The notes under the pieces were generated by a model. That model worked only from the letters and a program-made list of their open reading frames with translations, did not search any database and had not been told where the DNA came from. Both the position numbers and the translations under genes were made by a program. A stretch of DNA of 64,000 nt, from positions 248,001 to 312,000 of the forward strand of contig NZ_JAFFSU010000010.1 of the NCBI RefSeq assembly GCF_017948455.1, written 5' to 3'. The stretch comes from Streptomyces sp. GESEQ-4. GTDB taxonomy: Bacteria > Actinomycetota > Actinomycetes > Streptomycetales > Streptomycetaceae. Positions 62,391-64,000 of this stretch are shown here, piece by piece. Position 1 is the first letter of the stretch, and each line of letters begins with the position of its first letter.

Positions 62391-63202
62391 GCGCCGCAAC
62401 CATTGCCCCTGTCAAGGACGACGCCCGCATCCCCGTGCGTGGTCATCTGCGCCACACCGGCGCCCTGGTCCGCCGCAACCTGCTGTGGATCCGGCAGGAC
62501 CCCGAGTCGATGTTCGACGCCCTGCTGATGCCGGTCGTCTTCACCCTGCTGTTCGTGTACGTCTTCGGCGGCTCGATCGGCCAGGCCCTGGGCGGCGGTC
62601 AGGACGGGTATGTGCAGTACGTCATCCCGGGCATGATCGCGATGATGAGCATGACGCTCTCCCAGGGCGTCGGCACCGGCTTCAGCCAGGACTTCAACTC
62701 CGGTGTCATGGACCGCTTCCGGTCCCTGCCGATCGGGCGCGGCTCGGTGCTGTTCGCGAAGATCTCGGTCGAGCTGCTGCGGATGCTGTTCGCGACGACG
62801 GTGCTGATGATCGTCGCCGTGCTGGTCGGTTTCGACATCAAGGACTGGCCCGGTCTGTTCGCGGCCGTCGGCCTGTCCACGGTGTTCGCCTCGTCCATCA
62901 TGTGGGTGTTCCTCACCCTGGGCGTGATCCTGAAGAACGCGCAGTCCGTGCAGGCGATGGGCTTCCTGGTGCTGTTCCCGCTGCAGTTCGGCTCGTCGAT
63001 CTTCGCGCCGACGAGTTCGATGCCGGGCTGGCTGGAGGCGTTCACCGACTACAACCCGCTGTCCACGCTCGCGGACGCGTCGCGCGGACTGATGGTGGGC
63101 GGCCCGGTCGCGCACGACCTGTGGGTGACGCTCGGCTGGTCGGTGGCGATCACGGCGGTGATGGCGCCGGTGGCGATCCACAAGTTCCGCACCAAGAACT
63201 GA
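62387..63202 (+). CDS. ABC-2 type exporter permease (DrrB-like)
   Basis: 271 residues, overlapping the ATPase by ATGA so translation is coupled. Six membrane segments. QDPESMFDALLMPVVFTLLF then VYVFGGSIG, and FSQDFNSGVMDRFRSLPIGR (conserved amphipathic coupling loop D-x-x-x-G-x-x-x-R-F-R-x-L-P-I), and SNS-type ASSIMWVFLTLGVILKNAQS are the DrrB/ABC-2 pattern. With the ATPase it forms a drug or natural-product exporter of unknown substrate. Convergent with the BTAD-type regulator gene 19 bp further on. Confidence 0.93.
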   Translation: MSAATIAPVKDDARIPVRGHLRHTGALVRRNLLWIRQDPESMFDALLMPVVFTLLFVYVFGGSIGQALGGGQDGYVQYVIPGMIAMMSMTLSQGVGTGFSQDFNSGVMDRFRSLPIGRGSVLFAKISVELLRMLFATTVLMIVAVLVGFDIKDWPGLFAAVGLSTVFASSIMWVFLTLGVILKNAQSVQAMGFLVLFPLQFGSSIFAPTSSMPGWLEAFTDYNPLSTLADASRGLMVGGPVAHDLWVTLGWSVAITAVMAPVAIHKFRTKN

Positions 63203-63221
63203 CGTTCACCAAAGGTGCGGC

Positions 63222-64000
63222 TCACACCAGGGCGGCGGCCTCCTCCGGGGAGAGGCCGCCGCCCTCCGCGTACGCCCTCTCGTACTCCTCGTCGCCGAGC
63301 AGTTGCCGGAGCGGCTGCTCGGCCCGTTCGCGGCAGGCGCGCTCCAGAGTCGACGGGACATGGCGGGGCGGCATCAGGGCGTCGGCGGCGCCGAGGCAGC
63401 AGGCGGCGTCGCGGGCCCGGCGGCCGCCGTCGAGACCGGCGAGAGCGAGGGCGGCGGTGGTCAGATACGTCGTGCGCATCTGCGGTGCGAAGGCCTCGGA
63501 CAGCGGGTCCCTGGCATGGACCAGCGCCCGCCGGAGCTTCTCGAGAGCCTCCTCGTGGCAGCCGTCGACCGCGTCCAGCCAGGCGGCCAGCCCCAGGATG
63601 GAGGCGTCGAAGACGACGAAGTGGGCGATGGCGAACTCCTCGCGCAGCAGCCGGAGCTGCTCGCGGCCCTCCGGGACGCGATCGGTCATACCGAGCCAGC
63701 CGGCGAGGAAGAGCCGGGCGAAGGGCATGGCCTCGTGGTGGGAGCCGTCGCGCTCGGCGATGACGTCGCGCAGGAGGCGTTCGCCGCGCTCGGCCTCGCC
63801 GATCTCCAGCAGCGCGCCGCCGAGCCGGGCCTGGAGCACGGACGTATGGGCGCGGGCGCCGAGCCGTTCGGCGTGCTCGACGGCCGCCTCGTAGTCGGCG
63901 ACGGCGAGGCGGAGGTCGCCGGCGCGCTCGCGGCTCTCGGCACGGGCCGAGAGCGCCTCCGCGACGCCCCAGGTGTCGCCGAGGCGCCGGTAGATCTCCA
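63222..64000 (-). CDS. C-terminal TPR part of a large BTAD/AfsR-like regulator (partial)
   Basis: About 258 residues are visible, open to the window edge and ending at TGA. The reading runs EIYRRLGDTWGVAEALSARA then DLRLAVADYEAAVEHAERLG, ARLGGALLEIGEAERGERLL and ends YAEGGGLSPEEAAALV. These are tetratricopeptide-like pairs of the kind that fill the C-terminus of AfsR/SARP-type BTAD regulators of Streptomyces (DNA-binding, BTAD, NTPase, TPR). The N-terminus is out of the window, so the class is inferred from the ending. It converges on the ABC exporter operon, whose promoter has SARP-type repeats. Confidence 0.7.
   Translation of the reverse strand, partial: EIYRRLGDTWGVAEALSARAESRERAGDLRLAVADYEAAVEHAERLGARAHTSVLQARLGGALLEIGEAERGERLLRDVIAERDGSHHEAMPFARLFLAGWLGMTDRVPEGREQLRLLREEFAIAHFVVFDASILGLAAWLDAVDGCHEEALEKLRRALVHARDPLSEAFAPQMRTTYLTTAALALAGLDGGRRARDAACCLGAADALMPPRHVPSTLERACRERAEQPLRQLLGDEEYERAYAEGGGLSPEEAAALV

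Overview
The window is high-GC chromosomal DNA with strong GC bias at third codon positions, GTG starts, GGAGG-type ribosome binding sites, Tat/Sec-rich secreted proteins and TetR/LuxR/BTAD regulators. Together with a maltose-uptake locus beside glnE, a glnA2-type glutamine synthetase, nadE and panB, this points to the core arm of a Streptomyces chromosome. No rRNA, tRNA or CRISPR was seen.

Layout. 1-7.9 kb: tail of a LuxR-type response regulator, a secreted DUF1996 protein, a small lipoprotein, a TPR-like protein, a large protein that looks like a degenerate sigma factor fused to a membrane anchor, a TetR regulator, a 4-oxalocrotonate/CHMI-type isomerase and a REC-SpoIIE phosphatase. 7.9-29.3 kb: alpha-glucan utilisation. 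It holds a giant two-catalytic-domain amylase-pullulanase, an acetate-type symporter pair, a secreted alpha-amylase, the malL and malEFG genes and the LacI-type repressor gene malR. CTTGC/GCAAG motifs recur upstream of the glucanase and malE/malR genes. Inserted in it (17.2-21.8 kb) are a small secreted protein, a lipoprotein and a three-gene two-component system with a sensor-like protein lacking an ATPase domain. 28.4-39.1 kb: PAP2 protein, APC permease-amidohydrolase operon with divergent TetR, glnE, a lipoprotein, a LuxR regulator, a PNPOx-like and a VOC protein.

39.2-52.1 kb is the accessory part. A toxin-antitoxin pair, a secreted protein, a chloramphenicol exporter with a leader peptide and a broken tyrosine integrase lie left of the core block glnA2-DUF3105-DUF305-S53 protease-nadE. 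To the right of that block are a decayed MFS fragment, a low-GC HTH/coiled-coil/pseudo-cyclase regulator, a small membrane protein and, most strikingly, a second copy of the last 28 codons of glnA2 plus its terminator. The two copies are inverted to each other and differ only at silent sites, which looks like the attachment scars of an integrative element followed by an inversion.

52.3-64 kb: methyltransferase, large membrane protein, MFS exporter, endo/exonuclease-phosphatase protein, an MFS-TetR operon with a 31-bp perfect palindrome, panB, and a DrrAB-like ABC exporter preceded by three 7-bp direct repeats at 11-bp spacing, next to a convergent BTAD-type regulator (partial at the window end).
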